Below, piece after piece: positions 19,534 through 28,342 of a stretch of DNA of 64,000 nucleotides. Source of the stretch: Candidatus Neomarinimicrobium atlanticum. Lineage in GTDB: Bacteria; Fidelibacterota; Marinisomatia; Marinisomatales; Marinisomataceae. The notes under the pieces are model-generated. The model was not told where the DNA came from. It searched no databases and worked only from the letters and a program-made list of their open reading frames with translations. Every line of letters begins with the position of its first letter. The stretch's first letter is position 1. The stretch lies in contig AQSA01000008.1 in NCBI GenBank assembly GCA_000402815.1, positions 1 through 64,000 of the forward strand, read 5' to 3'. A program made the translations under genes and the position numbers.

Positions 19534-19884
19534 GTGATGCTTGAATCTACAACAAAGCTATATTATAGTATTAAAGAAGTAAGTGAACTGACTAGCCTTA
19601 AACCTTATGTTTTAAGATATTGGGAGTCAGAATTTCCATCTTTAAAACCATCCAAAAATAAAGCAGGTAATAGAACCTATAAAAAGAATGACATTAATGT
19701 GATACTTGAGATTAAGAAATTACTTTATGACAAAAAATTTACTATTAAAGGCGCAATAGAGGAATTGAAAAGTGGCCATACTACTAAATCTGATTCGCCT
19801 AAAATGAGTAATAAAGATATTTCTGTGCTTGTAGAGATTCGCAATGAACTAAAAAGTATATTGAATGAACTAAATAGGCATTAG
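19534..19884 (+). CDS. MerR-family transcriptional regulator
   Basis: A 116-residue protein whose first 70 residues are a MerR-type winged helix-turn-helix: YSIKEVSELTSLKPYVLRYW, then RTYKKNDINVILEIKKLL and FTIKGAIEEL. The C-terminal part is a short charged helix, with no cysteines for metal sensing. It belongs to the small orphan MerR group often found near housekeeping genes. Start may be GTG (19534) or the ATG three bases later. It is followed after 4 bases by the sterol-desaturase-like gene, so they may form an operon. Confidence 0.85.
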   Translation: MMLESTTKLYYSIKEVSELTSLKPYVLRYWESEFPSLKPSKNKAGNRTYKKNDINVILEIKKLLYDKKFTIKGAIEELKSGHTTKSDSPKMSNKDISVLVEIRNELKSILNELNRH

Positions 19885-19888
19885 ATAT

Positions 19889-21115
19889 ATGGATTCCTCA
19901 ATAATTCTTACTTACGCAATTCCATTCTTTTTATTATTAATCCTTATCGAATTTTCATACGGTGTTATCAAGGGTAAAAACAATTATAGGTTAAATGATG
20001 CTTTGACGAGCTTGTCTTTAGGTCTGATCAGTCGATTTGTTCCGTTATTAGGATTGGGTTTTCAGTATGTAGTTTATAAATACGTTGCTGAATATTATAA
20101 TTTAAAACTATTAAACTTAGAAGATGTATGGGTTTGGATATTTGCTTTTATTCTTTATGATATTTGTTATTATTGGATGCACCGAATACATCATGAAGTA
20201 AAAGTTTTTTGGGCAACACATGTCGTGCATCATCATGGAGAAGATTTTAATTTAGCAACTGCTTTAAGACAGACAAGTAGTGGTTTTTTATGGAAATGGG
20301 TGTTCTTTTTACCAATGTTTATTATCGGAGTTCCTCCAGAAGTATATGTTAGTGTTGCTGGAGTTAATCTAGTTTATCAGTTCTGGGTTCACACAGAACA
20401 TGTTGGTAGGTTAGGTTTTCTTGAATATATATTGATTACTCCCTCTAATCATAGAGTTCATCATGCTCAAAATGATGACTATTTAGATGCAAATTATGGT
20501 GGTGTATTCATTCTATGGGATCGAATTTTTGGAACATTTATTGACGAAAGAAAAGATTTAAAACCAGTGTATGGCACTGTAAAACCTTTAAAGTCGTTTA
20601 ATCCTTTTTGGGCAAACATTGAAGTTTTCTATCAAATGTTTTTAGATTCTTATCGAACAAAAAATCTTAATGATAAGTTTTATGTTTGGTTTTCTCCTCC
20701 TGGATGGAGACCAGAAGATGTAAAAGTAAAATATCCCCTTAGAAAAAATGATTTAAATAGCTTTGAAAAGTATGACCCACAAATTAGTAATCGACAAAAA
20801 ATATTTGGATTTTTTCAGTTTGCAATGATTAATGCATTAACAGTTATAATGCTCTTTAATATGAATAAGTTTGCTTACACAGAGATGTTATCTGTTGCAG
20901 CGCTTGTCATAACTTTAGCAATCTCAAACTCTTTTATGCTAGATGGAAAGACATATGCTAGTAAGGTGGAAGTGTTAAGGCTTATTGGTGTTTTAGCATT
21001 CTTATATTTTGGATTTTTTACTAGTTTTACGTATTTAATTTTAGCGCACTCAATTATAGCCTTGGCAGTAATCATATTCTTGTTAAAACCAGATAATTAC
21101 GAGCTTGCTTCATAG
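19889..21115 (+). CDS. Sterol desaturase / fatty acid hydroxylase family membrane protein
   Basis: A 408-residue membrane protein with the di-iron histidine clusters of this superfamily: HRIHHE, HVVHHHGEDFN, a lone HTEH, and NHRVHHAQND. The region DANYGGVFILWDRIFGTF is typical of the bacterial alkylglycerol monooxygenase-like branch. Four or more extra membrane helices lie in the C-terminal 100 residues. It should hydroxylate or desaturate a lipid at the membrane, but the substrate is unknown. A terminator follows. Confidence 0.88.
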   Translation: MDSSIILTYAIPFFLLLILIEFSYGVIKGKNNYRLNDALTSLSLGLISRFVPLLGLGFQYVVYKYVAEYYNLKLLNLEDVWVWIFAFILYDICYYWMHRIHHEVKVFWATHVVHHHGEDFNLATALRQTSSGFLWKWVFFLPMFIIGVPPEVYVSVAGVNLVYQFWVHTEHVGRLGFLEYILITPSNHRVHHAQNDDYLDANYGGVFILWDRIFGTFIDERKDLKPVYGTVKPLKSFNPFWANIEVFYQMFLDSYRTKNLNDKFYVWFSPPGWRPEDVKVKYPLRKNDLNSFEKYDPQISNRQKIFGFFQFAMINALTVIMLFNMNKFAYTEMLSVAALVITLAISNSFMLDGKTYASKVEVLRLIGVLAFLYFGFFTSFTYLILAHSIIALAVIIFLLKPDNYELAS

Positions 21116-21148
21116 GAAAAATAATTCTTTAATTTGGTAGCCAACTAG

Positions 21149-21188
21149 AAAGCCTTTTAATATATAATTATTGAGAGGCTTTTTTTTT
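21149..21188 (+). terminator. Terminator after sterol-desaturase-family gene
   Basis: AAAGCCT (21149-21155) pairs with AGGCTTT (21176-21182) around a long AT-rich loop, followed by a run of nine T. Confidence 0.75.
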
Positions 21189-21221
21189 ATTAACATGATA
21201 AAAATAGTGTTAACTTATTAT

Positions 21222-21365
21222 ATGAGAATTAAACGATTTTTAAACTCTATTGTTGTAGGAATTGGAATATTTTTAGCTTCTTTTTTAGTCCCTGTTATTG
21301 GTGGGATTATATCTATACCTATGAGTTTAATTGGAGCATGGATGTATTATGATCACAGTAAATAG
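21222..21365 (+). CDS. Small membrane protein of unknown function
   Basis: A 47-residue product from the ATG at 21222 (MRIKRFLNSIVVGIG), with one or two hydrophobic segments (IFLASFLVPVIGGIISIP) and a short charged tail. Earlier in-frame starts (21195 ATG or a TTG inside the terminator) are less likely. It overlaps the start of msrA. Small size and lack of recognisable family keep confidence modest. Confidence 0.45.
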   Translation: MRIKRFLNSIVVGIGIFLASFLVPVIGGIISIPMSLIGAWMYYDHSK

Positions 21366-21906
21366 AAGTTTGTATAAACTTTGCTTATTTTTGCTTAGTT
21401 TTTTTAGCACTATTATGGCAGAAGAAAATACAAATCAAAAAGAAGCGTTTTTTGCAGCTGGATGCTTTTGGGGTGTAGAATCTACATTTCAACAGTTAGA
21501 AGGTGTTAAATCTACTAGCGTGGGTTATACTGGGGGTAAAGTAAAAAACCCTTCATATGAGCTAGTATGTACAGGTATAACAGATCATGCGGAAGCGGTT
21601 CAAGTTGTTTATGACGAAAGCGTAATTTCTTATGAGCAATTATTAGATACTTTTTTTGACTTACATGATCCAACTACTATGGATAGACAAGGTCCTGATA
21701 TAGGGTCTCAATATCGTTCAGCAGTTTTTTATAAGAATGAAGAAGAAAAAACATTAGTTGAAGTAAAAATTAGCCAGGTAAATGAATCTGGTAAGTTTCG
21801 ATCAAGAGTTGTTACAGAGGTAGCACCTTTAAGTGATTTCTATGACGCAGAAGATTATCATCAGGATTATTATAAAAAAAGAGGAATTGTTGGTTGCGCA
21901 ATATAA
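21349..21906 (+). CDS. msrA: Peptide methionine sulfoxide reductase A, exported form
   Basis: MsrA reduces methionine-S-sulfoxide in proteins. The catalytic motif AAGCFWGVES, then SVGYTGGK, DHAEAVQV, DLHDPTTMDRQGPDIGSQYRS and the C-terminal AEDYHQDYY are all present. The ATG at 21349 is chosen because it gives a clean signal peptide (YKLCLFLLSFFSTIMA) and has GGA six bases ahead; a TTG at 21331 is the alternative. Export suggests repair of envelope proteins. A 175-residue exported protein follows after 15 bases. Confidence 0.93.
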   Translation: MITVNRSLYKLCLFLLSFFSTIMAEENTNQKEAFFAAGCFWGVESTFQQLEGVKSTSVGYTGGKVKNPSYELVCTGITDHAEAVQVVYDESVISYEQLLDTFFDLHDPTTMDRQGPDIGSQYRSAVFYKNEEEKTLVEVKISQVNESGKFRSRVVTEVAPLSDFYDAEDYHQDYYKKRGIVGCAI

Positions 21907-21921
21907 AACCGGGAGAATAAA

Positions 21922-22449
21922 ATGAGATTGCAAAAGAGTGTTTATTTATTATCAATTTTACTATTAATTGTATTTACTACTGATTTGAATGGTCAGTTTA
22001 GGAGAAAAAAGGTAAAACTGAGTGAGACTAATAAAATTGAAGAATTTATTAACGACCATATTCAAGATCCTTTCATGATAGAACATATTCAATCTATTCA
22101 GTCAGAATTAGTAAAAATGGGTTTTGAGATTCTTCCACCGGATACAGATGGTCAATTAGCAGTAGAAGTTGTCTTCGAAGATTTCAATTTTGATCCATAT
22201 TACGGATCAACAGCAGATCCAAAAACCTCACATATTATTTTTAGAAATCCGAAAACTACAAAAGTTGTTGCAAAGTTTATGGCCAATTCCATACTTCAAG
22301 ACGATGATTTTGACGGACCAATGACCAATGCCTTTGGTAATTCTACTAACTCTTCTATGAGTATGGGGTATGGAGGAAGTTCAGATCAGCCAATCGATGT
22401 AAATGCAATTATCTTAGATTGGATGAAGCAAATTAAGAACTTTTATTAA
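21922..22449 (+). CDS. Exported protein of unknown function
   Basis: A 175-residue protein with a signal peptide (ends near LNGQ, residue 25) and a strong ribosome site GGGAG. No family is recognised. The middle is mixed alpha/beta (QSIQSELVKMGFEILPPDTD, then AVEVVFEDFNFDPYYG), and a Ser/Gly/Met-rich low-complexity stretch lies near residues 138-157. It sits between msrA and leuS with tiny gaps, so it is probably co-transcribed with them. Confidence 0.7.
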   Translation: MRLQKSVYLLSILLLIVFTTDLNGQFRRKKVKLSETNKIEEFINDHIQDPFMIEHIQSIQSELVKMGFEILPPDTDGQLAVEVVFEDFNFDPYYGSTADPKTSHIIFRNPKTTKVVAKFMANSILQDDDFDGPMTNAFGNSTNSSMSMGYGGSSDQPIDVNAIILDWMKQIKNFY

Positions 22450-22452
22450 GCT

Positions 22453-24894
22453 TTGGCCTATAATCACAAAGCTATTGAACCTAAGTGGCAGAAATATTGG
22501 TCAGAAAATGAAACATTTAAGACTGGTACAGATAGTGAAAAGCCAAAATATTATGTTCTCGATATGTTTCCTTATCCTTCTGGTTCAGGTCTTCATGTAG
22601 GACATGCTCTTGGGTATGTAGCAACAGATATTGTTGCGCGATATAAGAGGATGAAAGGTTTTAATGTTCTTCACCCTATGGGTTGGGATGCTTTTGGATT
22701 ACCAGCAGAACAATATGCTATAAAAACAGGTACTCACCCTAAAATCACTACAGCAGAAAACATTAGTAATTTTAAGCGTCAAATTAATCAGCTAGGATTC
22801 TCTTATGACTGGTCAAAAGAAATAAATACAACAGATCCGAACTATTATAAGTGGACGCAGTGGATATTTCTACAATTATATAATAAAGGCTTAGCCTACG
22901 AAGAAGAAGTAGCTGTTAACTGGTGTCCTGAGCTGCGTACTGTACTTGCCAATGAAGAAGTTGTCGATGGAAGGTCTGAAATAGGAGGTCATCCGGTTGT
23001 TCGAACTCCTATGAAGCAATGGATTTTGAAAATTACAAAATATGCAGAGTCTCTATTAGATGGTCTTGACGATTTAGATTGGCCTGAAAATATTAAAGAG
23101 CTCCAGAAGAATTGGATTGGTAGGTCAGAGGGGGTAGAAGTAAGCTTTTCTATTGATGGATATCCGAATCAAAAAATTGAAGTTTATACAACAAGACCTG
23201 ACACTCTTTTCGGTGCTACATACATGGTTCTTGCACCGGAGCATATATTAGCAAAAAAAATAGTTACTGAAGAGCAATCCGGAAAATTAGAGCAATATAT
23301 TGAAGAAACTCAAAAGAAATCAGATTTTGACAGAACAGAGGTTAATAAAAATAAAACAGGAATATTTACCGGATCTTATGCAATAAACCCTTTTAGTGGT
23401 GAAAAAATGGAAATATGGGTAGCTGATTATGTCTTAATTAGTTATGGTACTGGCGCAATTATGGCTGTTCCTGCTCATGACGATAGAGATTGGGAGTTTG
23501 CAACAAAATACAATTTACCTATAAAGCAAGTTGTTCAGGGTGGAGATATAGCAAAATCAGCTTTCACTGGTAAGGGTAGTGCTTTATTAGTTAACTCGGA
23601 ACACGAAGATACATTATCGCTCAACGATCTTAGTGTAGATGCAGGGATTGAAAAAGCAATAGAATTTATTGAAAAAAATGGATTGGGTTCTGGCACAGTA
23701 AACTATAAGCTTAGAGATTGGCTATTTTCAAGACAACGATACTGGGGTGAACCATTTCCTATTATTCATACGGAAGATGGTATCTCAACTGTCAGTGAAG
23801 TAGAGCTACCAATTAAGCTTCCTGAAGTAGAAAATTATAAGCCATCAGATGATGGAAAATCGCCGCTTTCAACTATTGATAATTGGGTTGAAGTAAAAGA
23901 TGCATCTAATAATATTATTGGACTTAGAGAAACAAATACTATGCCTCAGTGGGCAGGTTCTTGTTGGTATTATCTAAGGTTTACAGACCCATCTAATCAT
24001 ACCGAAGCTTGGTCAAAAAAGAATGAAGATTATTGGATGCCTGTTGATTTATATATTGGAGGGCAGGAGCATGCAGTTCTACATTTGTTATATGCTCGAT
24101 TCTGGCATCATGTATTATTTGATTTAGGTCTCTTGTCGACAAAAGAACCATTTAAAAAACTATATAACCAAGGAATGATTCTTGGTGATGACGGATCTAA
24201 GATGAGCAAGTCAAAGGGAAATGTTATTAACCCTGAAGATATTATAGAGGAGTATGGTGCTGACTCCATGAGGCTTTATGAAATGTTTATGGGCCCATTA
24301 AACAAATCAAAACCATGGAATACAAAAGGATTGCAAGGGTGTTATAGGTTTGTTAACAAATTATGGTTTATTATAGTAGAAGAAGAGGGAGGTTTGTCTA
24401 AAAAAATAGGATCAGATCACACCGCAGATAAAGAAACATTACACCTACATCATACTACCATAAAAAAAGTAGGAAATGATATTGAAAACCTACATTTCAA
24501 TACGGCTGTCTCTCAGTTGATGATTTATTGCAATCATTTACAGAAATGTGACAAAATTTCAACCGAATTAATTACAGACCTAGTTAAAATATCTGCACCA
24601 TTCATACCGCATCTCGCAGAGGAGTTTTGGTTGTTATTAGGTAATAATGAATCAATTTCTGATACACCTTGGCCAGAATTCAATGAGGTTTTAACGCAAA
24701 CAGATGAAGTGAACATTGCAGTGCAGGTAAATGGTAAGTTAAGAGCTAATATAAGCCTAGATGTCGACTCAGATGAAGAAACAGCTGTTAATGTCGCATT
24801 AGAGCTTGAAAAAGTACAAAACTATACGTCAGAAGGATCTATTGTTAAGACTATATATGTTCCAAATAGATTATTAAACTTCGTCGTTAAGTAA
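22453..24894 (+). CDS. leuS: Leucyl-tRNA synthetase
   Basis: An 813-residue class I synthetase charging tRNA-Leu. The HIGH motif is in PYPSGSGLHVGHALGY, the editing (CP1) domain has TTRPDTLFGATYMV and VPAHDDRDWEFA, and the KMSKS motif is in DDGSKMSKSKGNV. The tryptophan-rich block QWAGSCWYYLRF is typical. The C-terminal domain ends ILV-like at NRLLNFVVK. Translation starts at TTG, 3 bases after the gene before. Its 3' end overlaps, tail to tail, the opposite-strand DUF998-like gene by 21 bases. Confidence 0.97.
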   Translation: MAYNHKAIEPKWQKYWSENETFKTGTDSEKPKYYVLDMFPYPSGSGLHVGHALGYVATDIVARYKRMKGFNVLHPMGWDAFGLPAEQYAIKTGTHPKITTAENISNFKRQINQLGFSYDWSKEINTTDPNYYKWTQWIFLQLYNKGLAYEEEVAVNWCPELRTVLANEEVVDGRSEIGGHPVVRTPMKQWILKITKYAESLLDGLDDLDWPENIKELQKNWIGRSEGVEVSFSIDGYPNQKIEVYTTRPDTLFGATYMVLAPEHILAKKIVTEEQSGKLEQYIEETQKKSDFDRTEVNKNKTGIFTGSYAINPFSGEKMEIWVADYVLISYGTGAIMAVPAHDDRDWEFATKYNLPIKQVVQGGDIAKSAFTGKGSALLVNSEHEDTLSLNDLSVDAGIEKAIEFIEKNGLGSGTVNYKLRDWLFSRQRYWGEPFPIIHTEDGISTVSEVELPIKLPEVENYKPSDDGKSPLSTIDNWVEVKDASNNIIGLRETNTMPQWAGSCWYYLRFTDPSNHTEAWSKKNEDYWMPVDLYIGGQEHAVLHLLYARFWHHVLFDLGLLSTKEPFKKLYNQGMILGDDGSKMSKSKGNVINPEDIIEEYGADSMRLYEMFMGPLNKSKPWNTKGLQGCYRFVNKLWFIIVEEEGGLSKKIGSDHTADKETLHLHHTTIKKVGNDIENLHFNTAVSQLMIYCNHLQKCDKISTELITDLVKISAPFIPHLAEEFWLLLGNNESISDTPWPEFNEVLTQTDEVNIAVQVNGKLRANISLDVDSDEETAVNVALELEKVQNYTSEGSIVKTIYVPNRLLNFVVK

Positions 24895-25539
24895 ATCAAT
24901 ACCTTTTGTCATATAGAAGAAGGTTATTACCATCATTAGAATTATATACTTTTGAAAAGAGGCATGTAACGTTAAACCTATCAAAGACTCTCTAGCTGAT
25001 GGACCATATTCAATAAAAGCAAGATATCCGACAACTGACAGGGCAGAAATCAGTATTAAAATACTATAGTCGATATAGTTTTCTCTGTAGAAAAAGTATG
25101 AGTATAAACCAAGTGTGATTCCTATAGCACAAGTCATGGATATTGCAAAAAAAAGATGAAGAGCATAAAGAGAGGGAACATTGACAGGTGTAATAACTAC
25201 ACCAAGAACACCAATGCAGCTATATATTGCTGTAATTCTTGCGATAAAAGTAAGTAATCCAAAGTTTGTTTTAAACTGTGTAATACCTAAAAAAAGAAAT
25301 CTGGCTAGCGATCCAAGTAAAACCAAAGTACCGGTTGAGAAAATAACAAATGACGTTAAATTTCTTTCACCAGAAAGACTAATTGTTCTACCTAAATCAC
25401 TTATAAAATTTCTAAAAAAATTATAGTTATCTGTAGTTGAATCCAGAAGATGTCCACCCTGATAGAATGGCATAGCAGCAAAAATACAAATGGTATAAAA
25501 AATAAGGTATTGCCTGGTTTTGCTTGTTATAGAACTCAT
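24874..25539 (-). CDS. DUF998-like integral membrane protein, copy 1
   Basis: A 221-residue protein with about six membrane helices. The blocks NFFRNFISDLGRT and GVLGVVITPVNVPSLYALHLFFA fit the DUF998 group, whose function is unknown. The ATG at 25539 (MSSITSKTRQ) aligns with the start of the neighbouring paralog, so it is preferred over a TTG 33 bases upstream. It is the downstream member of a tandem pair and overlaps the leuS end on the other strand. Confidence 0.75.
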   Translation of the reverse strand: MSSITSKTRQYLIFYTICIFAAMPFYQGGHLLDSTTDNYNFFRNFISDLGRTISLSGERNLTSFVIFSTGTLVLLGSLARFLFLGITQFKTNFGLLTFIARITAIYSCIGVLGVVITPVNVPSLYALHLFFAISMTCAIGITLGLYSYFFYRENYIDYSILILISALSVVGYLAFIEYGPSARESLIGLTLHASFQKYIILMMVITFFYMTKGIDLLNDEV

Positions 25540-25583
25540 GCGGCTAATATACACAAAGAAATAAAATTTCAAAAAAAATATAT

Positions 25584-26246
25584 CTAAGTTTCAAGTAAGT
25601 CTGTTCCCTTAGACATAACCCAAATAGTTCCAACGAGACTTAAAACTGCTACTTTTTGATAGGTTGCATGCATCGTTAAGGATTCAATTGATTTCCAAGG
25701 CGCTGGACCAATCTCAAGAAAGACTATATATCCGGCAACAATTAAAGAACAAGTAAAAAGAGCATATGTAACGTTTTTTAAGCCTTTTGAGTAAAAAAGG
25801 TATGCATATATACCTAAAGTCAGCAAAGCGCAGTTAAACACTGAATTTGCGAAGAAAATATGAAGGGAATATAGAGATGGTACATCAGCCGGCGTAAAAA
25901 CAACTCCAAGCAAACTAATAGATCCAAATGCAGCTGAAATTTTAGCTACAATACTTATTTTAGGTTTATCTTTTGAAAAATACTCTGCAGCATTAAAAAG
26001 ATAATAAAATGAAGCAATGATTTGAGTTAACATTCCCATTGAAAATAAAACAATAGATATGGTGTTATCAGCACCAGAATGGCTAGTTGTACGACCTAAG
26101 TCACTTATAAAATTTGTAAAAAAGTTATAGTAGAGTGTTTGTTTTTCAATATAGTTTCCACCACCATAAAAGAATGCTGCTAAAGTGAGTAGTCCGATAT
26201 AGGAGAGTAGTAGTCTCCTTGTATTTTTACCTAGTGTATTTCTCAT
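25584..26246 (-). CDS. DUF998-like integral membrane protein, copy 2
   Basis: A 220-residue paralog of the gene beside it, sharing the pattern YNFFTNFISDLGRT, SLLGVVFTPADVPSLYSLHIFFA and the C-terminal ESLTMHATYQK. The start chosen is MRNTLGKNTRR at 26246 because GGGAG lies just upstream and because it lines up with the paralog. The pair arose by duplication and is probably one transcript. ACAGGT repeats upstream may control it. Confidence 0.75.
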   Translation of the reverse strand: MRNTLGKNTRRLLLSYIGLLTLAAFFYGGGNYIEKQTLYYNFFTNFISDLGRTTSHSGADNTISIVLFSMGMLTQIIASFYYLFNAAEYFSKDKPKISIVAKISAAFGSISLLGVVFTPADVPSLYSLHIFFANSVFNCALLTLGIYAYLFYSKGLKNVTYALFTCSLIVAGYIVFLEIGPAPWKSIESLTMHATYQKVAVLSLVGTIWVMSKGTDLLET

Positions 26247-26283
26247 ATTCTCCCAATTATACATAACACATATTATACGTAAA

Positions 26284-26309
26284 ACCTGTAAAACAGGTAA
26301 ATAACAGGT
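26284..26309. promoter_or_regulatory. ACAGGT operator-like repeats upstream of the DUF998 pair
   Basis: ACCTGT (26284-26289) and ACAGGT (26293-26298) form a perfect dyad with a 3-base spacer. A further ACAGGT lies at 26304-26309, 11 bases (one helical turn) after the previous one. They sit about 40-65 bases before the start of copy 2. Confidence 0.4.
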
Positions 26310-26320
26310 CATTTAAGTCT

Positions 26321-26338
26321 TTATCAAAATATTGATAA
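26321..26338. promoter_or_regulatory. Palindrome TTATCAA-aata-TTGATAA in the gap left of the island
   Basis: A perfect 7-bp inverted repeat with a 4-base spacer (26321-26327 and 26332-26338). It lies between the DUF998 pair and the end of the island gene at 26429. It may be a weak AT hairpin or a binding site. No T run follows. Confidence 0.3.
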
Positions 26339-26428
26339 GTGTTATTAAAGTGTTTTATGATATTATCAAGCTATTAAACCCAAAATAATTTATTTACAAT
26401 TTTTTCAGTATCAACTAAATATTATTAG

Positions 26429-28342
26429 CTAATTATTTCTGATCCACATTGTATCTTTTTCACATTTCTCAATCATTTCTTTATCTGAAAATGACACTTT
26501 ATGAATTGTTCCAAGCTCTTTGTGTTCAAATTCAACAAACTCTTTATGTTCAAATTCAGCTTTAGAGAGATTTTGATCTGTATCTTTGCTTTCTTTTGAA
26601 TGAGGTTTGATATCTTTGGCAAGTTCGGGCTTTTGATTTTTGTTTTTCCAATTTTCTATACATAAATCGATTATATATTCTTTATTTTTGAGATTTTTTA
26701 AGTAAAAAGCCCCTGTATTATTTTTTTCTAACTCACTAGCCTTGAATCCTTGAATATCTTTGTCCTGCTCCAAATTATTAATAAACTCTTTAAATTGATT
26801 TTTTAGTAGAGCATTAAAGTCTTTTTGAAACTTTCGCCAATTTTGAGTTTTAATAAATTCAGATTTAAAGCTTGCATAATGCTCTTTAGAATCAAGTGAT
26901 GATGATTTTTTAATAGCATGCTTTTCATTTTGAATGGCAATGATGTCGTCAATAATTAGATTTAAATCTTCTTCTAGGCCTATTTTTTTTATTTTTTGGT
27001 TTTTTATATCTTTTTTAATTGATTCTATTTCTTTTTCGTAACCTTTTAATTCTGGATTTAATTGATCTTTCCTTTCTTTATACCTTCTTTTTAATTCAGC
27101 TGTGTTGGAAGTAAATCCTTTAATTTCTTTAATCATATCAAAGTGTTCTTTAATAAATTTAAATTGTGTGTTCCAGACAGATTCATTTACTGGGATACTG
27201 AAAATAAGAGATATGTAGTTATCTCCAAATTCAATATCGGAAATTTTATGTGAAGTAACTGAAACTATATAGTGGATTAAACTTTTGATGTAGAATTGTT
27301 TTTGAGTTCTACTGTAAAGATGCATCATTCCCAATAAGAAGTAAACGGTGATTGAATAATTTTTAGTAGAACTATCAAGAGATTCTTTTAGTTTTTCAGT
27401 TCCAATATCTGAAAGATTTATAAAGTCATTTACAATTTTAGACAACCTTCTTTTCGGATTGTAAATAACGCCCTCATTATGAACAAATCTCATTTCATCT
27501 AATTCCAATATAAAATTGTCGACTTCTGATTGCAGTTGTTTTGTATCTACTTTTTTCTCTCTAAAACCCTTTATAAGAACACCTAAGTAATGATTTTTAC
27601 CTTGAAAAGATCTAGTTGAAAAATAATTCAATGAAATGCTAAGAACTTCATTTAATAATAAAAAATAATTTTGGTATTCTTTATCTATAGATTTACTGAT
27701 TTCAATAAAAAATTTACTATCTCTATTGCTCTGAAAAAGAACTAACTGTAATAGTATTGGAATAGAAAATTCAGGTTCTAAATCTTCAGATGAAATTCGC
27801 CATTGATTTTCACGCCAAATTATTTTTGATAAGAAGTTTTCATACTCCTTTTTTTCATAAAAATAAGAAATGCCTAGCCCTCCTTTTAATGCATCTGTTT
27901 CTGCAACATTGATTATATTTCTCTTAAATTGAGAAAAATTACAAATCTCAAGATGCTCTATTGAGCTTTTTATTTCTATTGCAACAAAATTATTTAATGT
28001 TTTAAAACTACTCCATCTTTCATTATGTTTTTCTTTTCCAAACCATCCAATTTTATCAACTTCAGATAAATCAATTCTTCCCTCATTTCTTAGTTTTAAT
28101 ATTGTTTTTTCTGAAAGTTGAAGACAAAAATCTCCTGGTAAAAATCTGACTTCATTTTTTTTTGAAAAATCTTCGAAGGATTGCAGGGAATCCCAATCAA
28201 TATAATCAGATATAATTTCTTGTGATGTCAGTATTTTTTGGTCAACACTAGCAAGTTGCTCTTTAGAAACTGTTCTAACGAGATTCCTTTCTAAATCAAA
28301 TGATTTATTAGATTTATTAAAAAGGGAGGTCATCATCGTCAT
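26429..28342 (-). CDS. Large unknown protein, partner of SF1 helicase; possible ExK nuclease core
   Basis: About 637 residues, no family recognised. Near residue 125 from the chosen start lies FVAIEIKSS preceded by DKIGWFG, a D...ExK arrangement like PD-(D/E)XK nucleases, followed by a helix with QFKRNI. The middle is helical. A strong coiled coil covers about residues 430-490 (ELKRRYKERKDQL onward). Lys/Glu-rich segments with two EHKE repeats lie near the C-terminus. The start is uncertain: several ATG codons fall in the GAT/GAC repeat at the helicase end. The ATG at 28342 has GAGG six bases ahead. It overlaps the helicase gene, so the two are coupled and probably act together. Confidence 0.75.
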   Translation of the reverse strand: MTMMTSLFNKSNKSFDLERNLVRTVSKEQLASVDQKILTSQEIISDYIDWDSLQSFEDFSKKNEVRFLPGDFCLQLSEKTILKLRNEGRIDLSEVDKIGWFGKEKHNERWSSFKTLNNFVAIEIKSSIEHLEICNFSQFKRNIINVAETDALKGGLGISYFYEKKEYENFLSKIIWRENQWRISSEDLEPEFSIPILLQLVLFQSNRDSKFFIEISKSIDKEYQNYFLLLNEVLSISLNYFSTRSFQGKNHYLGVLIKGFREKKVDTKQLQSEVDNFILELDEMRFVHNEGVIYNPKRRLSKIVNDFINLSDIGTEKLKESLDSSTKNYSITVYFLLGMMHLYSRTQKQFYIKSLIHYIVSVTSHKISDIEFGDNYISLIFSIPVNESVWNTQFKFIKEHFDMIKEIKGFTSNTAELKRRYKERKDQLNPELKGYEKEIESIKKDIKNQKIKKIGLEEDLNLIIDDIIAIQNEKHAIKKSSSLDSKEHYASFKSEFIKTQNWRKFQKDFNALLKNQFKEFINNLEQDKDIQGFKASELEKNNTGAFYLKNLKNKEYIIDLCIENWKNKNQKPELAKDIKPHSKESKDTDQNLSKAEFEHKEFVEFEHKELGTIHKVSFSDKEMIEKCEKDTMWIRNN

